Source: Capitulum mitella
Lineage: Eukaryota; Arthropoda; Thecostraca; Pollicipedomorpha; Pollicipedidae
NCBI GenBank assembly: GCA_030062745.1
Contig: CP099849.1
Location: 4,696,586-4,760,585, forward strand
Length of the DNA: 64,000 nucleotides
Direction: 5' to 3'
Positions 1 through 11,879 of this stretch are shown in pieces (position 1 is the stretch's first letter; each line of letters starts with the position of its first letter). A program made the position numbers and the translations under genes. The notes beneath the pieces are model-generated. The model was not told the DNA's origin and did no database searches. It was given only the letters and a program-made list of their open reading frames with translations.

Positions 1-419
1 GTAACGGTCAGTCACCACCCACCCTTAAATCTGCCCCCTCCCCGCCCTCCTCACTTCTTGACTGTGCTGACATTCTGAATGGTCATCGCTAACTTTGCTT
101 AACTAGTGTTGAAAAGAACAGAAGGTACGGTTACGACATCTGAGATGTAGATGACTTCTCATGTCTTTTAATGGCATCTATTTTTGTATTTTTTGACGTA
201 ATAGTGTTAAGCAACGACCCGTCAAAAACTTCGCTCTTTCCACGACATGACCTGGGTTTTAAATGCTGCCATCGGGCGTCAAAATGATGCAACAACTGCG
301 GTACAGAAATTCACGCTTCTATCCCATTCCGTTTCAGTGCTATGTCTAACAAACTCCACGGGATCCTCGAAGACCCCACGCCCCCTCCCGGTAGCGGAAG
401 GGTAAGGGTGGTGCAGTGG
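1..419. other. Intronic DNA, nothing recognised
   Basis: If the b561 gene continues leftward, this is part of its last intron. I see no exon and no RNA gene. A short GC-rich stretch near 370-400 is not coding in any convincing frame. Confidence 0.4.
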
Positions 420-1032
420 AGTTTTTAAGAGAGAACTTGAAACTTTACATGAGAGTATAAGTGAATAACTGGGTAAGCCTACAAAAATATTTTGTTGTTT
501 AGCCACTTCTGAAGGTCAGGTCAAGGTCAAAGGCCCAAATTTCGATATATGCAAATATTTTTGGCACTACCTAGTTTTCTAAAACCAACATCCGGGAAGC
601 TCAGCACAATGGTCTCAGTTCCAAATCGATATCAAGGAGCCATGAAGTAAAATGTCCGCGCCCGTCCCACATAAAACGGTCATAAACGGGACTTTTAGAC
701 AAAAAATCGACTTCAACTATTGGAAACGCTTTCAGACACTATGCAATGAACGCAGCGTCAATCCATGTGACTGAGGTCATCTGAAGTCATTTGGGGCCCA
801 AGGTCGTAAACTGACCTGATGAATATCCGACCATGACAGTCCTCCCTTTACCATGTCCCTGACGCCGCCTATGACTCTTATGTTCATTCAGTTTCCCAAA
901 CATATTCCTTCCTTTTTCCAAGCCCTGCGTCCATCAGTAGCTCTCGATATACGCTCAAAGCATCAGAATCGGTCAACAAACGATGGAGTCATAACAAGTT
1001 AAAAAATACCCCCTTCTGGCTTCCCCCTCTCC
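420..1032 (+). repeat. TTAA-B element, left-truncated copy
   Basis: The sequence aligns with the inner and right-hand parts of the complete TTAA-B copy at 17520-18734. Shared landmarks are a segment on 'tttttaaga-agaactt-aaactt', the half-site cluster 'aaggtcaggtcaaggtcaaa' at about 513-532, the block ending in CATGTCCCTG-CGCCGCCTATG near 846-870, and the 'ggagtcataacaag-taaaaaataccccc' tail near 985-1015. The left TTAA end is gone. The copy is well diverged from the others and therefore old. Confidence 0.75.
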
Positions 1033-1371
1033 CAGGTCGTCACTGGGGTGGCCTTTGGCTGAAAACTAGCCGTACGAGCATTCCCCATTCAGTTCTTAGG
1101 ATGACGTCATGCGATGCTAACCGTGATCCGTCGGCGCAGAATCTTTCCATTGCCATGTGAAACGCCTACCCGACCGTTAGCGGCAACTGGTAATGACACT
1201 TCGTACGTAACAGTTCACTGTTGTCTATTCAAGCCCACGCAGAATGCCAGTTTCACCATTATACACTCAACGGTCGTACTTGAGTCACACTGAAACAAAA
1301 ACCACCCACTTGTCCCCGTGAACTATCCCAGCAGTACACATATTCATCCAAGCAATGCTGCAGCTGTTTAG
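1033..1371. other. Non-coding, nothing recognised
   Basis: Presumed intron. I found no supported feature. Confidence 0.4.
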
Positions 1372-1395
1372 AAGAAGAAACATTAGCTCCATTTA

Positions 1396-1945
1396 CATGA
1401 TATAAGCAAATCCGGATTTCCTTTCAAATCCCGATTTCAGAGGTCATGGGAATACCTCTTCCAGCAAACTGGATTGGATTTGCGAATCCGGATTGAAAAA
1501 GATTTTCCAAGGAAATCCGGATTACCCGTGAACTGGAAGCATATGAGCATTATGCGCCACATTTGTTTTGGTGTCCTGCGAAGGGGGAGCTAGCACTGAA
1601 CTCAACTCTGTCTGTTGGTGGCTTCGACGAAATAAAAAATAAAAAATAAAAAAATAATAAATTGGCACAACGACGCCATTAAATCTCTAACAACACCAGG
1701 CCCTTCACAGCAACTCAATACACTTCATAATCCACTATGGAATAGATTTCCGTACGCTCTGAAGGGAAATGTCACACACGCGCCGTAATTGGCGGCGAAT
1801 CCGAGATTTCCCGAAGTAATCCGGACTCGGAAATCTCGCATGTAATCCGGATTTGCTGGGACGGTCATGGAAACGCCGTTTCGAATCCCGATGCCCCTCC
1901 CGAGGAAAATCCGACTTGTAATCCACTCCTGTCATGGAAACGGGG
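1396..1945. repeat. ATCCGGATT-rich MITE-like repeat
   Basis: The palindromic core AATCCGGATT or close variants recur at least six times in two blocks (about 1396-1530 and 1785-1945), together with a duplicated 'tcatggaaacg' phrase near 1866 and 1932. Two such blocks facing across an A-rich spacer (the AATAAAAA run at about 1629-1660) suggest a decayed palindromic non-autonomous DNA transposon, or two copies of one. The superfamily cannot be told from this copy. The right edge lies only about 25 bp from the b561 exon c splice donor. Confidence 0.5.
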
Positions 1946-1969
1946 CTTTTGCCGGCAGCCTGTACTCAC

Positions 1970-2124
1970 AGCGCGAAAATGGCCTTCTCCAGCAAGCCCA
2001 TGATGGCGGCGCCGCACGCCGTGACGAAGATGGCCAGCCCGAAGAACTGGTGCCAGGGCAGGTAGCGGGCGCGGTTGGCGCCGCTCATGCCCGGCAGCAG
2101 AAACGACACGAACCCGATCACCCA
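1970..2124 (-). CDS. CYB561: Cytochrome b561, coding exon c
   Basis: This exon begins after an acceptor AG at 2126-2125 and continues exon b in phase 0. The joined protein reads FALQ-WVIGFVSFLLPG, as in the family. It contains the RARYLPWHQFFG segment with the fourth haem ligand, His146 (39 residues after His107), and a helix ending GLLEKAIFA. It stops at 1970 before the donor GTGAGT (1969-1964), in phase 2, after about 172 residues. The sixth helix and C-terminal tail are missing. No GC-rich segment with that reading exists between 1 and 1960, so the last exon should lie left of the window. The exon is closely hemmed in: a 28-bp minisatellite starts about 30 bp before its acceptor and an ATCCGGATT-rich repeat ends about 25 bp past its donor. 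Confidence 0.92.
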
Positions 2125-2154
2125 CTGGCAGCGGCGGAGCGGACATGGAAGAGG

Positions 2155-2380
2155 CCAGTCACAGTCACGGTCAGACCGCGGCACAGTTACGATCACGATC
2201 AGGTCACGCTCACGTCACGATCACGATCAGACCACGGTCATGTCACGACCACGGTCGGGCCGCAGAAGAGTTACGATCACGATCAGGCCGCGGTCACGTC
2301 ACGATCAAAATCAGACAGCGGTCGGGTCGTGGTCACGGTCAGACCATGGTCAGGTCACTGTCAGTCAGATCGCGATCCAG
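2155..2380. repeat. 28-bp minisatellite
   Basis: About eight diverged copies of a 28-bp unit on the theme 'gtcacgatcacgatcag' plus 'accgcggtcac' lie in tandem. The array begins about 30 bp upstream of the b561 exon c acceptor, on the intron side. Open frames across it are repeats translated by chance and are not listed as genes. Confidence 0.75.
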
Positions 2381-2385
2381 GGTTC

Positions 2386-4283
2386 GTGCGCTTACGACCG
2401 ATCTGAAGATACAAACTTTTACAAACCCTTTTTACAAAGTCGACAAGAGAAATACAGCCCGTCAAGAATCAAAACACACCCAACAACGCATCATAACACA
2501 CAGCCCCATGTACAATCTCTAGGGCTATCTACGACGTGGCCCAACGCGGCTGGTGCGCTTAATCTCTTCAACATACGGTGAAAAGGGGATACGTGAAATA
2601 CAAAAATATAGCTTTCGCTAAACGCAGTACCATATTTGTGATGACAGTGGGGACCAGCCGCGCACATCGGGTAGTCACGCGCCACTGCCAACTGCCCTCC
2701 GATCGGTGACTGGCCACAAAACTGCGTGTTTATGGGTTTCATATGTAGAGAAAACAAAAGGCATAAATTTGGTACCTCGCCCCTTGAAATCTGCCTCATG
2801 GTTTGTGGTGTTTTCCACAGTTTTGTCCCGTAACATACGGTGGCCGGCTGGGTGGTTCCCAATGTTGTCACGGGCCCGTGGCGACCGTTGCACAGTAGCG
2901 CTTTTCTAGAATAAGCGTGACAAAAAGCACTCAATATGGTTACGCAGTTCGTTAAAGAAATGTATCTAAGGTTACTCAAAACTGTCTGAATTTTTTAACT
3001 ACGACTTTTTTGGACCAGGGTAGTCAACGCAGCAAAATTCCTCTCAAAGTGAAATATTTCTGGTCACCGTATGCCGCTGACATAGTATGACGTGAAATGG
3101 GCTCATATTTAATGAAAGTCCGGAAACTAAATAACGAAACATATTCTGATAACACATAAGTCAAAAGTGCGCTGACATGCACGTTATGTCTTTATTTAGG
3201 TACCAAGAAAACGAGAAAATTAATTTTGCTGCAACGAAACATTGCAAAATAGTCGCGGCACTCATGATTATGGTGGTTTAAAACGGTTACTATGCAGATG
3301 TAAGAGAAGCGACGTCAGCCTTCGGTTTCAGCGACCTCGGTGCTCGGTCTCAGCGACCTCAGCCAGCCAGGGAGCTGGCTGGCTGAGATTGCTGGGCCGG
3401 CGCGGCCGCTGATTGGCCGAGCGTCGACGCAGCTGAACTGCTGTGGTTGGCTGTTTTCCGACCGCAGCGTTCCACCTCGTTTACATAGCCTTGGTCCCAC
3501 GGATACAAGGAATAACCAAAAGTTGTTGCGTTTGCCGTTTTTCTCAACACAAATTGCTGATCGTTGACCCATAAGGACTACCGGCCAACCCAATTTTCGC
3601 GCCAAACAGCCAGCTGTTTTCGCCAACGAGGTCCTGGGGTACGTTTACGTTGACGACTCTTATTTTGTTACCGCGGCGGCCGGCAAAGCTCTGACATAGC
3701 GTCAAAGCATTTTTGGTGTCACTGCGTTGAATGCTGTTATGAGCTGACGGAACGTCGACGGATAGCGAATTCGAAAATGTGTGGCATGTTGTTACCAAAA
3801 TGGTATACTAAAATATGTATACCAAGGTATGGTACAAGGTAAGGTACAATGGTAAACAGCAGCGTTCATGTGATTACCGTCTATACTTTTCCCATATATG
3901 CGCTTTCAAACATTGAGCACTTGCTTCGCGCTGTTTGTTCTCTTTTGCACGTGCGGACCTTTACACAAATTGCCAAAAACTACGCGGAGAAAAAAAACGG
4001 CAGCAAAATGGGCACGCCAGTTATGGGAGCCGCAGCCCGACCACACAGGCAGTTAGGAAACAACACTGTGTGATTTACATAGTGTATCCAGGCAAACGGA
4101 ACGGAACATCATGAAGACGAGGACCTTCCCAGAAATATCTAAAACGACTTGAGCTTTTTCTTTTTCCGCCAGATTCGACGTCAAACCTTCATTTTTCATT
4201 TTTTTCGATCACCCTTTCCTCATTTGATTGGCCTCTGCAAATAAAATCAGGTTTCCTTTGTCCCTCCGCAGACCAGCATATGT
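2386..4283. other. Intron 2 of the b561 gene, left part
   Basis: Non-coding. It contains an imperfect GGTATAC run near 3800-3850 and a 13-bp-arm hairpin (listed separately). I see no gene. Confidence 0.5.
3358..3387. repeat. Perfect 13-bp inverted repeat
   Basis: The arms CTCAGCCAGCCAG (3358-3370) and its exact reverse complement (3375-3387) flank a 4-nt GGAG loop, inside a short GC-rich stretch of the b561 intron. Function is unknown. Confidence 0.7.
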
Positions 4284-6053
4284 TTATGTTTCATGTTTAC
4301 CTGCGACGATACATGCGAGGCACTTCAGACACAAGGCCGCTTTAGACTTCTCGCACCACTGTGTGGTCTTCAGTGCGCAGATTTCGATTCGGCATCGATG
4401 CCTTCCGCTCCATACGACCGACCAGATGCCCGGTGCCGTCGTACCGCATGCTGCGTGGTAATGGCTCTGGAGAGAGGGGAGCATGGGCGGCTTGCTCGGA
4501 GCCCCGTAAGCAAACGATAGCGACGTCGCGCCGAAAGGCCGGGTGCGAAAGCTGATACTTCGTGCTGGGCACGCAGACCTCGCGCAGCAGCCAGCTGCTG
4601 ACGACGGCCATGTCAACTGGCCGAGTCAGCACGCACCAGGACCATTTCTTGCCACGGACTGCGATGCCGTACTGACCCAGGTGCCAGTCATGGACGTCCT
4701 CTCATGCCGCTGTTGTACGCCTCGGACAGCTCAGGTGCCAGTCACGGACGTCCTCTCATGCCGCTGTTGTACGCCTCCGACAGACTGGTCTGACATACTT
4801 CAGTCCTCCTGGACAGCTTCCTATCGCACCGCTGAGCCGTCGAAAGAGGCTGAACGGTGTCGCAGTGGTTAGTCAGCATGGTCACTGGCCTGTTATCACG
4901 GCCAGAACTTTTGCGTCCTCATCGAAAAGGGTGTCGGCGGTACCCCGTTCCTCCTTCGCCAGCTCTTTGCGATATTTCAGAGGGCACTTTTTGAGCCTGT
5001 TTTTTCTCACCTTTCCTGTGGATCGCAAACCTTTGTTCTTCCGGTCAGGGAGCGTGAGGTGAAGAAATTGTCAAAACGAAGAATGCGGCTGTTGGTATCC
5101 TTAACGTTGCGGGTCATATCCAGTACCACTAGCGTTCCCAGTCTTACAGTCTTAGTCCCAGTAGGCTTGTCTCACAGCTCTGGGCAGGTTTCTTTGCCGC
5201 AGTACAGGTCAAAGTGGCTACAGTACTCTTCGTTCCTGCACATCGCCCACAGTTTGCGGCCAAACCGGATTTGTTTACCCCGGACAAATTGCTTGAGACC
5301 GTGACGGCCGTAATACCGGACAATCATCTCATCTGTGGCGAGGTTCTCCCGGTGAATGCCGGATTTACGAAACGCCTCATTCGGCATGCTGACGAGCGGA
5401 CTGACTCTGAACCCACGATCTTCACTGTCCGGCTTTCGGCTGTTATTATCCTGGACATGCATATCGCTCCATCTTCATGCGCTGGCTTCTGGTCATGGCC
5501 TTCCGAACGATGCTCTTATCCAGCATATCTCTCGCCTCCAACCCATACATCCTCTCACTGGACATGGTGACATAACCAGAGAAGATGAGCACGCCTATGA
5601 ATGCGCTCAGTTCGCTGTCATTCAGGAAGAAGAGTGGGTCATTCTTTACATCCCGAACATGTTGCACCGTCCTGCTCCGGATATGCTGCAGGATATAAGG
5701 GGTGAATATCTCTTCGCACAGCTGCACGGGCGTGTGGCCTCCCAGCTGCTCAGAGATCTTTTGACGGCTCTCGCACCAGCCCCGCTCGACTTGTCCTTCC
5801 ACGCCGGATACGATGGATCGGTGCGTCGAGCCCAGACCGGTCGTCTTCGCAGTCCGCCTCCGTTTCGGCGCCGACTCAACCGGTGTTGCACTCTCTTCTG
5901 CGGCGTGGACCTCCACAGTACCAGGCAAACCGGTAACCATGGCCACACCGGTAACCCGTCATCGGCCTGGTCCTCGTCACTCACGTCGTCTTCAGACGGT
6001 ATATCTACTGTATCAGCCTGACCGTCCTCGGTATCCAGTTCATAGATAATCAT
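4284..6053 (-). pseudogene. piggyBac (PGBD-type) transposase relic
   Basis: This is a dead piggyBac transposase of the PGBD3-like class, inside b561 intron 2 and on the same strand as the gene. From N to C: an acidic start (DTEDGQ, SEDDVSDEDQ) near 6049-5960; the N-terminal domain with LSAFIGVLIFSGY near 5600-5560; HVQDNN; then ENLATDEMIVRYYGRHGLKQF, whose Asp (about 5331) matches the first catalytic Asp; KLWAMC, HFDLYCGK; RFDNFFTS with the second catalytic Asp (about 5070); DVHDWHLGQYGI near the third acid; and a Cys-rich C-terminal domain (CRIEIC, WCEKSKAALCLKC) near 4375-4300. Breaks include an in-frame TGA just after CPEL (near 5172), frame changes downstream of the second Asp, and a 54-bp tandem duplication. 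The enzyme would have cut and pasted at TTAA sites. A plausible right end is TTAAACCCGTTCGGG, read on the minus strand from about 6574. The left end was not found. Confidence 0.88.
4678..4785 (-). repeat. 54-bp tandem duplication within the transposase relic
   Basis: Copies at 4678-4731 and 4732-4785 differ at only a few bases. The period is 18 codons, so the duplication itself keeps frame. It covers the region around the third catalytic acid. The near identity suggests it is younger than the element. Confidence 0.85.
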
Positions 6054-7330
6054 ATCTATGGCCTCCCGGGCTGTAAAACTATTTCGTCTGGTTGACGTCT
6101 CACCGGCACCGATTACCGATCACCGATCGCGGGACTGACGGTCGACCCGGTCCGGCCCACCCTTGCACCCTTCCCCTCGCCTTCCGGTCAGCTGACGGCG
6201 AGACCAGTGCGTCACGAATGTTCCCTCTTATTTCGGCGTCAAGCAGCTGTTAGGCGACTGCGGCTTTTCGACGACTTTCATTTTGCACATGCTCCTCGGT
6301 ACACTGGCTTCACGGATGTGTCCTCCACGTAAGTTTGCTATCCTTGCAAACCCTACATCTGTATTTGCATGGTGGTATGCCATGTGCAACATTTGGCCAA
6401 TTTAAAGGCGTCCAACTTCGCCCCCATTCATTCTCGGGATTGGCTACCTCGGAGGTCGTCGGTACTCTCCACCACGTGGTCCGCGTAATTAGAAGGTTCT
6501 TAGCTCACTATTTAGGCATCTGCTGGCCTCTGACGTCAGGGGAAAAGAATGACCCGCTGGGCCCGAACGGGTTTAACTTCTACATTCCATGGAACGTAAA
6601 AGTAACTAGGGAATCAACACAATGACGACAAATTTGAGGCGACGTCATGGAACCGCACTAATTAAGTGGGCATACGGGAAATGCAAACTAAGTTGTCCAT
6701 CATGCCGGGCACTCCACATAAAAAGACAAACTTTTACATTTACAAACTTTTCACGATTTTTCAAAAAATACACACTTTTTACAAACTTTTCTGGGGCGTT
6801 TCCAAAATTGCAACCTTTTACAAATGTGTACAAACCGTGCCAACCCTGACGTTCACAGTCAAATTCTGGCCACTTCACAATCACGATCAGACCGCGGTCA
6901 TATCACGATCACGTGACGGAGTACGACCACAACTAGAACACGGTCAGGTCTTCTCAGCCACAGTCTGAGTCCCGAACACAGTCAGAGCCGTGGCCAGTCT
7001 GGTCAACGTCACGGCAACGGATTACTCGGCCACGGCTCACGCGGGCAATGTCCAAACCAGCGACCAGTGGCGACACCTGTCCGCCCACATCAAAACCAAC
7101 ATCATCACGGCCAGCGTCGCGAGCCCAACCAGTCACCTCCAACGAACTGGGAGGTCAGTACCACAAGAACTGACTCTCACGAAACATGCCGGGTTAGTTC
7201 TACACAAAAAGCACCAAGAAAAAATGTCAGGCCTTCAAGGACACTGTTTTCAGAACATACCAGCATGTGACACCGACTCTGGAGTCACGAAAGGTCCAGG
7301 GCGACGCCAGTGTGCGCGATAGCCCCTCAC
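6054..7330. other. Intron 2 of the b561 gene, right part
   Basis: Non-coding. It includes the presumed piggyBac flank up to about 6574, an A/T-rich 'acaaactttt' repeated stretch at about 6725-6830, and a weak second locus of the 28-bp minisatellite theme at about 6880-6960 ('caatcacgatcagaccgcgg'). No exon was seen. Confidence 0.5.
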
Positions 7331-7539
7331 CTGCAGGGCGAACATCATAACGGCAGTCAGGCCGACCCACGAGTGCAGCGAGTACAGGTTGGGCACGGGC
7401 GGCGACGCCAGGTCATGAGAGTCGAAGACTGCCTTCAGGCCGATCAGCACCAGCAGCAGCGAGGTCAGGTTCAGCAGGGCGTGCGCCAGCTTCAGCTTGC
7501 GTTTACGCTCGCTGCGGAACACGCGGTACAGCAACGCCG
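7331..7539 (-). CDS. CYB561: Cytochrome b561, coding exon b (core)
   Basis: This 209-bp exon joins exon a through an acceptor whose AG is at 7541-7540. The split codon reads Ser, giving the family junction N-S-ALLYRVFRSE. It encodes residues 52-121: a basic cytoplasmic stretch (RSERKRKLK), the helix with haem ligand His71 (LAHALLNL), a loop with AVFDSHD, then LYSLHSW with His107, the strongest signature of the family. The spacing His37-His71-His107 (34 and 36 residues) matches the family closely. The exon ends in CTGCAG before the donor GTGAGG (7330 downward), in phase 0. It is much more GC-rich than the surrounding intron. Confidence 0.93.
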
Positions 7540-9714
7540 CTGTGTGGTAGAGAAGGGAAACATTAGTCACAGATGAAGCGCGCAGATGTCGCTTCAAACG
7601 ACGCTAACGTGACACGGCTCTCATGATGAGTAATGCAAGTCCACTGACCGCTCATCAGCCAGACTGCCTAACCCTTGGACCTGGCATGGGATTCGGTTAG
7701 CCGTCAACCACATAAATGCGCAAAGGCTCACACCACATGCCGGACAAAGATCGCCCTCCACGGCATGACTCAGTCTGACGCAACCATAACCTGAGAACCG
7801 ACAAGACCGCGGCAGACAAACACAACTGCAGACTGCAGTGTATGTAACAGAGATACGGTTCGCAGGCACATGATTTACCGCTGACCGAGCGCAGCGCCAG
7901 CAAACAGGCAGAGCTTGCTTCCCTGGCGTAACCGACCCTCCCGGAAATTCCAGCGAGCCCGCCGAACCCGATGAACCCAATTCTCCCGTGTCGGCACCGC
8001 GGCTTCAGCGTGATGGCCTTTTCCTCTGCCATGGCAACAACGAAATAGACAAGGAGAGCTGCAGAGCCGTGACGTCACCCGTAAATTTATGTGATGGCGG
8101 CCTCAGGCGCAGTCCAGATTACGTAACGCGACTGTCCGGTGTTTATAGCGACAGCCGCCGCCTGACACCTTGGTCAGCGGCCCGACCGCGGCCGACCGAC
8201 GCCGCCGCCGCCGCCCCGGACAAACAGACCCGCTCTGACAACACGCCGGCGGGGGCCCGGCGGACTCGTGCCCCCCCCCCCTTCGCTATCGGTTCTGTGT
8301 ACACGGACGAGAACGGCACGGCAGGGTTAGGAAAACGGACCTCTGTTATACCCAACAGCAGCACGAGAAATTATGTACCGCTAAACATTACACCGAAACA
8401 AAAATATTCATTCTTTTCTTCTCACATGTAGACGTCATTTGTTTGGCACCTCTGACCAATCTATTAAATCAGCAAAAGTTTTACGTAATGTCAGGCGGTA
8501 TTGGTCCAAAACATCCATTTTACTGTCGGCGTAATTGCACACATAAATGCACGCGAAGCAACGCAATTTTCGCATCCCTCCTTCACGATAAAAAATTGTA
8601 CTCTCTGAACAACTAATGCAGGTATCTATTCTAGTCATGCGATCGTATGACCACTCATCTAACCCGTCTCCCTTACCCGATCTTACTTTCCCGAGGAACA
8701 GTACCTCCTTCTGCGCCGTGAATCGCCGGAAACGGGCTTTCTTCAATGACTACGCAACTGACTCATTTCACGTCGCCTGTTAATGTACAGGCGATTTAAC
8801 GAGGGACGAAAGTTAGCTGTGCTTACAACGTCCGGCGCGAAAAAGGTGTAACTTCACGCCAGGAGGCGTGGTCAGATCGTCCAGTTACGCGTAAGTGGTG
8901 TGGAAAATCAATGCAGCTGGGCATTGTTTGCCCGGAAACACCCAGACGTAAGAACTTTTTTGCACATCCCTGGCACTGTGTTTGGTGAATTTTGTCTCCC
9001 TGCTTCACGCTTGTGTTTGGTGTTAACCGTACATCGGCAGTTTTGGGAAGGCAGTGGTCTACCCTTCCTGACACAGCGGGTTCGAATGTCTCGGCGTTCG
9101 ATATTTGACCCGCAGGTCACCTGGAAACCGCCCAACAGAGAGCCATGCTACATAACGCACGGCCGTGTCGCATCTGTGACGGCACATTTGACTTTGGCCA
9201 CAAAACCAGTCAGCTAGATTTGTGCACCTGGGCGTGGATTCCATGGCCAGTGCAGCGAACTCCGTTCGGCGCGGGCATTATGCCAAACATCAGTCTTGCA
9301 AATAAGTGGGATCATATGTAAAAATGGCCGCCCTCGTGCAAGGGGGGGGGGGGTTACTACTGGAAAACCCATCGACCGACAGACGAGAACCTGGTATTTC
9401 CCCGCCGTTAACGTGTCGATGCAAACACGACGGCCGCCCCAGCATTTGCAGCTTTGTAGAGTGCTGAGCCCCTTTTGCCTCCCCTCAAGCCTGTATCTGC
9501 AGATGCTGAGTCCCTCAAGAAACAAGACAGAGCCAATCCACACAGAATGTGCACTAAAAGCAGTCCTAATGCCACTTCTCAGCATAAAATGTGCCAACCA
9601 CCACCAACATCCCTGCTATGGCCAACAGCTGAACTGTTGAGGGCAGCTGTTGAGGGTCAGCATAGCACTCTTCCATCAGTTGCCACAGTCAACAAGTGAT
9701 GAAAGAATACTCAC
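7540..9714. other. Intron 1 of the b561 gene
   Basis: This 2175-bp intron is bounded by the GTGAGT donor at 9714 and the AG acceptor at 7540. It holds a CCG-rich patch at 8150-8280 with a C10 run and a G12 run near 9342-9353. No other gene is supported. Confidence 0.7.
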
Positions 9715-9868
9715 AATTGGCATACAGGTAGACCAAGCCAGTGACCATCAGCACTGGGTGCCAGTTGAACTGCACCGAAGGGCGCTCTTGCCAGGCGAAC
9801 CCGCCGCGGAAGTGGCCTACCCAGGCCACGGTCAGGATCACTGCCAGTGCTCCTGACAAATAACCCAT
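9715..9868 (-). CDS. CYB561: Cytochrome b561, coding exon a (N-terminal part)
   Basis: This is the first recognisable coding exon of a cytochrome b561, a six-helix di-haem membrane protein that passes electrons from ascorbate across a membrane to monodehydroascorbate or ferric iron. From the ATG at 9868 it encodes 51 residues: a hydrophobic helix, the family motif HFRGGFAW (residues 19-26), then FNWHPVLM, whose His37 is a haem ligand, and GLVYLYAN. The exon ends at 9715 before a good GTGAGT donor (9714-9709), in phase 1. The start is uncertain. The ATG is in a fair context, but a possible acceptor (AG at 9854-9853) would make this an internal exon with an upstream N-terminal exon that I did not find. 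Vertebrate CYB561, CYBRD1 and CYB561A3 and the insect paralogues are similar enough here that the subfamily is not settled. Confidence 0.88.
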
Positions 9869-11871
9869 GGGTAAGTGCACAGTGCTTGAGGACAGGTGGC
9901 ACCTGCTGGTGCTGAGAAGCACAGCAAGGCAGCTGGCCACTTTGCCTGCAAAATTGCCATGTTACTTCTGTTGGAATCACTCAGAGCACACATAGATGTT
10001 TTGTGTGTGTGAATGCTTTGGCTTCAACTTTCAATGAATTAGGGAATGGTGAGAATATAGTTTGGGCACACACCTTCAAAACATTTTAATCAATGTAACA
10101 GTTTACTGCTTCCAATGATCATACATTACCAACACCACACAACAGCATAAGCCTGAAAATCTGAATAGCAATGTTAATTTTTCCATTACATATGCTATAT
10201 GGCATTTCACATAAAGTAGCCCTAAATGGCTGATACAAGCCAGTTTTGAAAACTTACTTGAATCTTCAACATTTTGGCCACATGATTATGAAGGACTCAA
10301 CCCTTTCTATACATACCACATATCTCAGCCAGAGAGAATGTCAGAGTGAATCCCCGGAGATCAGGTACAGTATCCATTGCCTTGCTGAAAAGGTTACAAT
10401 GTAGCACTCACATAACAAAATAAAATACACATGTACAACTTTAGCATATTGTGGAATGTCAGAATGACCTTCCAAATTCAAAGCACTGCTGTGTTGAGAA
10501 TGTTACTAAAAGTACTCTAAGAATTTCATGTGACCTATAATGATGAACAGAATTACTGAGCAAAATTGTATTACCGAACAATATCCATGATACAGCACAG
10601 TTACATACACTAGCACAATGTCTTAGGACTTAAAAAATGTGGTACAGTTAGTATATGTTTTTGCACTGTGCACATCCTGGAAAACACCAGATTTTACTAC
10701 ACTGAGATGGAAAATTTCTAAATGAAATCTGAAAAACATGTGCTTTATGTGATGACAAACAATGTTTATATGTTGACAAATGATTATCACATTGATTGCT
10801 TCTTGGGGATATACCTAATACCAAAGCTGACAGATACTCATCAATGTTCTTATATGCTTTTGGCTGAAACATTGGGCAATTTCAGTGTCACACCCTTAAT
10901 TAAGTGAATCATAGTCATTTGAACAGTGAGCAACAGGTGTTACCTCCCACTGGATCAAAAGAAAATGGACACAAAGAACTTAGGGGTTCCTGGAATCACA
11001 GAATAAGGCATTACTACAGCCAAAAATACAAATACCCCATACATACTGGAATCTCTAGCCACCACTAACCCTGTATGGAAAACCAGAAAATAAGGAACAT
11101 CAATCATCTATTCCTGTCTTTTGTGTTTAGGAAGGTGTTTCTCCAAATGTATAATGAAGCTGTATGAACCTTATCGTGTGTTACACATAACTAGTGATGG
11201 TACCCAGCACCCATTCCGTTTGAAATTTCATCCATATGGGACGAAAAGGGACCTGCCAGACACCAATGGCCCTGCGCTTTATACGTGATATGAATCTTAT
11301 CCAGAGACGGTCAGGTGAAACGAGCAAAATTCTAACAGTACTTTAGCTTCGTAACATGTACCACACAAAATCACATACCCTCTGTCAAGCGCTTTGAGAA
11401 AGGCTCACCCGGCTCACCGCTTCGTCACCTACACACCCAAAGGGGTCAATGAGAAGTCCGCGACTGCCGATCCACTCCGCATGCGCTGAGATCCCCACGC
11501 CGTCATCAAAACAGCGCTGACAGGTTCGCCCAGTCACAGGAACCCTGGCCAGTCTGCTGGCTTCAGATCCTTCCAAGTCGGGTAGCAGGTGTAAACAGGG
11601 GCAGGAGGCATGTTCGAAGGCTTCGAAAACGCATATTACGCATTCATTTAGATCTCATGTCCAGTTATTATGGGCTGAAGTTTGGGTGGAACGTATTTAG
11701 TAATACTTACCCTAAGTATAAAACCCAGAACTTTTAGCGCCATCTCATGAGCAAAATACAAACTATTCATTCCCAAGTACCCGTCTGGTTCTCAGACGGC
11801 TGACTGGCACTGACGCCTGAATCGGCACAGGACCTGACACAAGACTTGAGCACTTGAGCCCTAGGGGCTGT
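9869..11871. other. Upstream flank or further intron of the b561 gene
   Basis: AT-rich non-coding DNA without repeats that I could match elsewhere in the window. A slightly GC-richer patch at 11380-11580 might be a promoter or untranslated exon of the b561 gene, but there is no clear core-promoter signal. Confidence 0.3.
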
Positions 11872-11879
11872 GTCCTAAC

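Noticed and set aside
1-1960. Search for the last exon of the b561 gene
   Set aside because: No GC-rich minus-strand segment with an acceptor and the expected sixth-helix sequence; the exon is presumed to lie outside the window.
1867-2581. Overlapping 125-179 codon plus-strand frames over the b561 exon
   Set aside because: They read through the 28-bp minisatellite and antisense to a well-supported exon.
9045-9095. tRNA- or SINE-like A-box and B-box words (GGCAGTGGTC, GGGTTCGAAT)
   Set aside because: The spacing and flanks do not fold as a tRNA cloverleaf and no second copy was seen; two short words are too weak.
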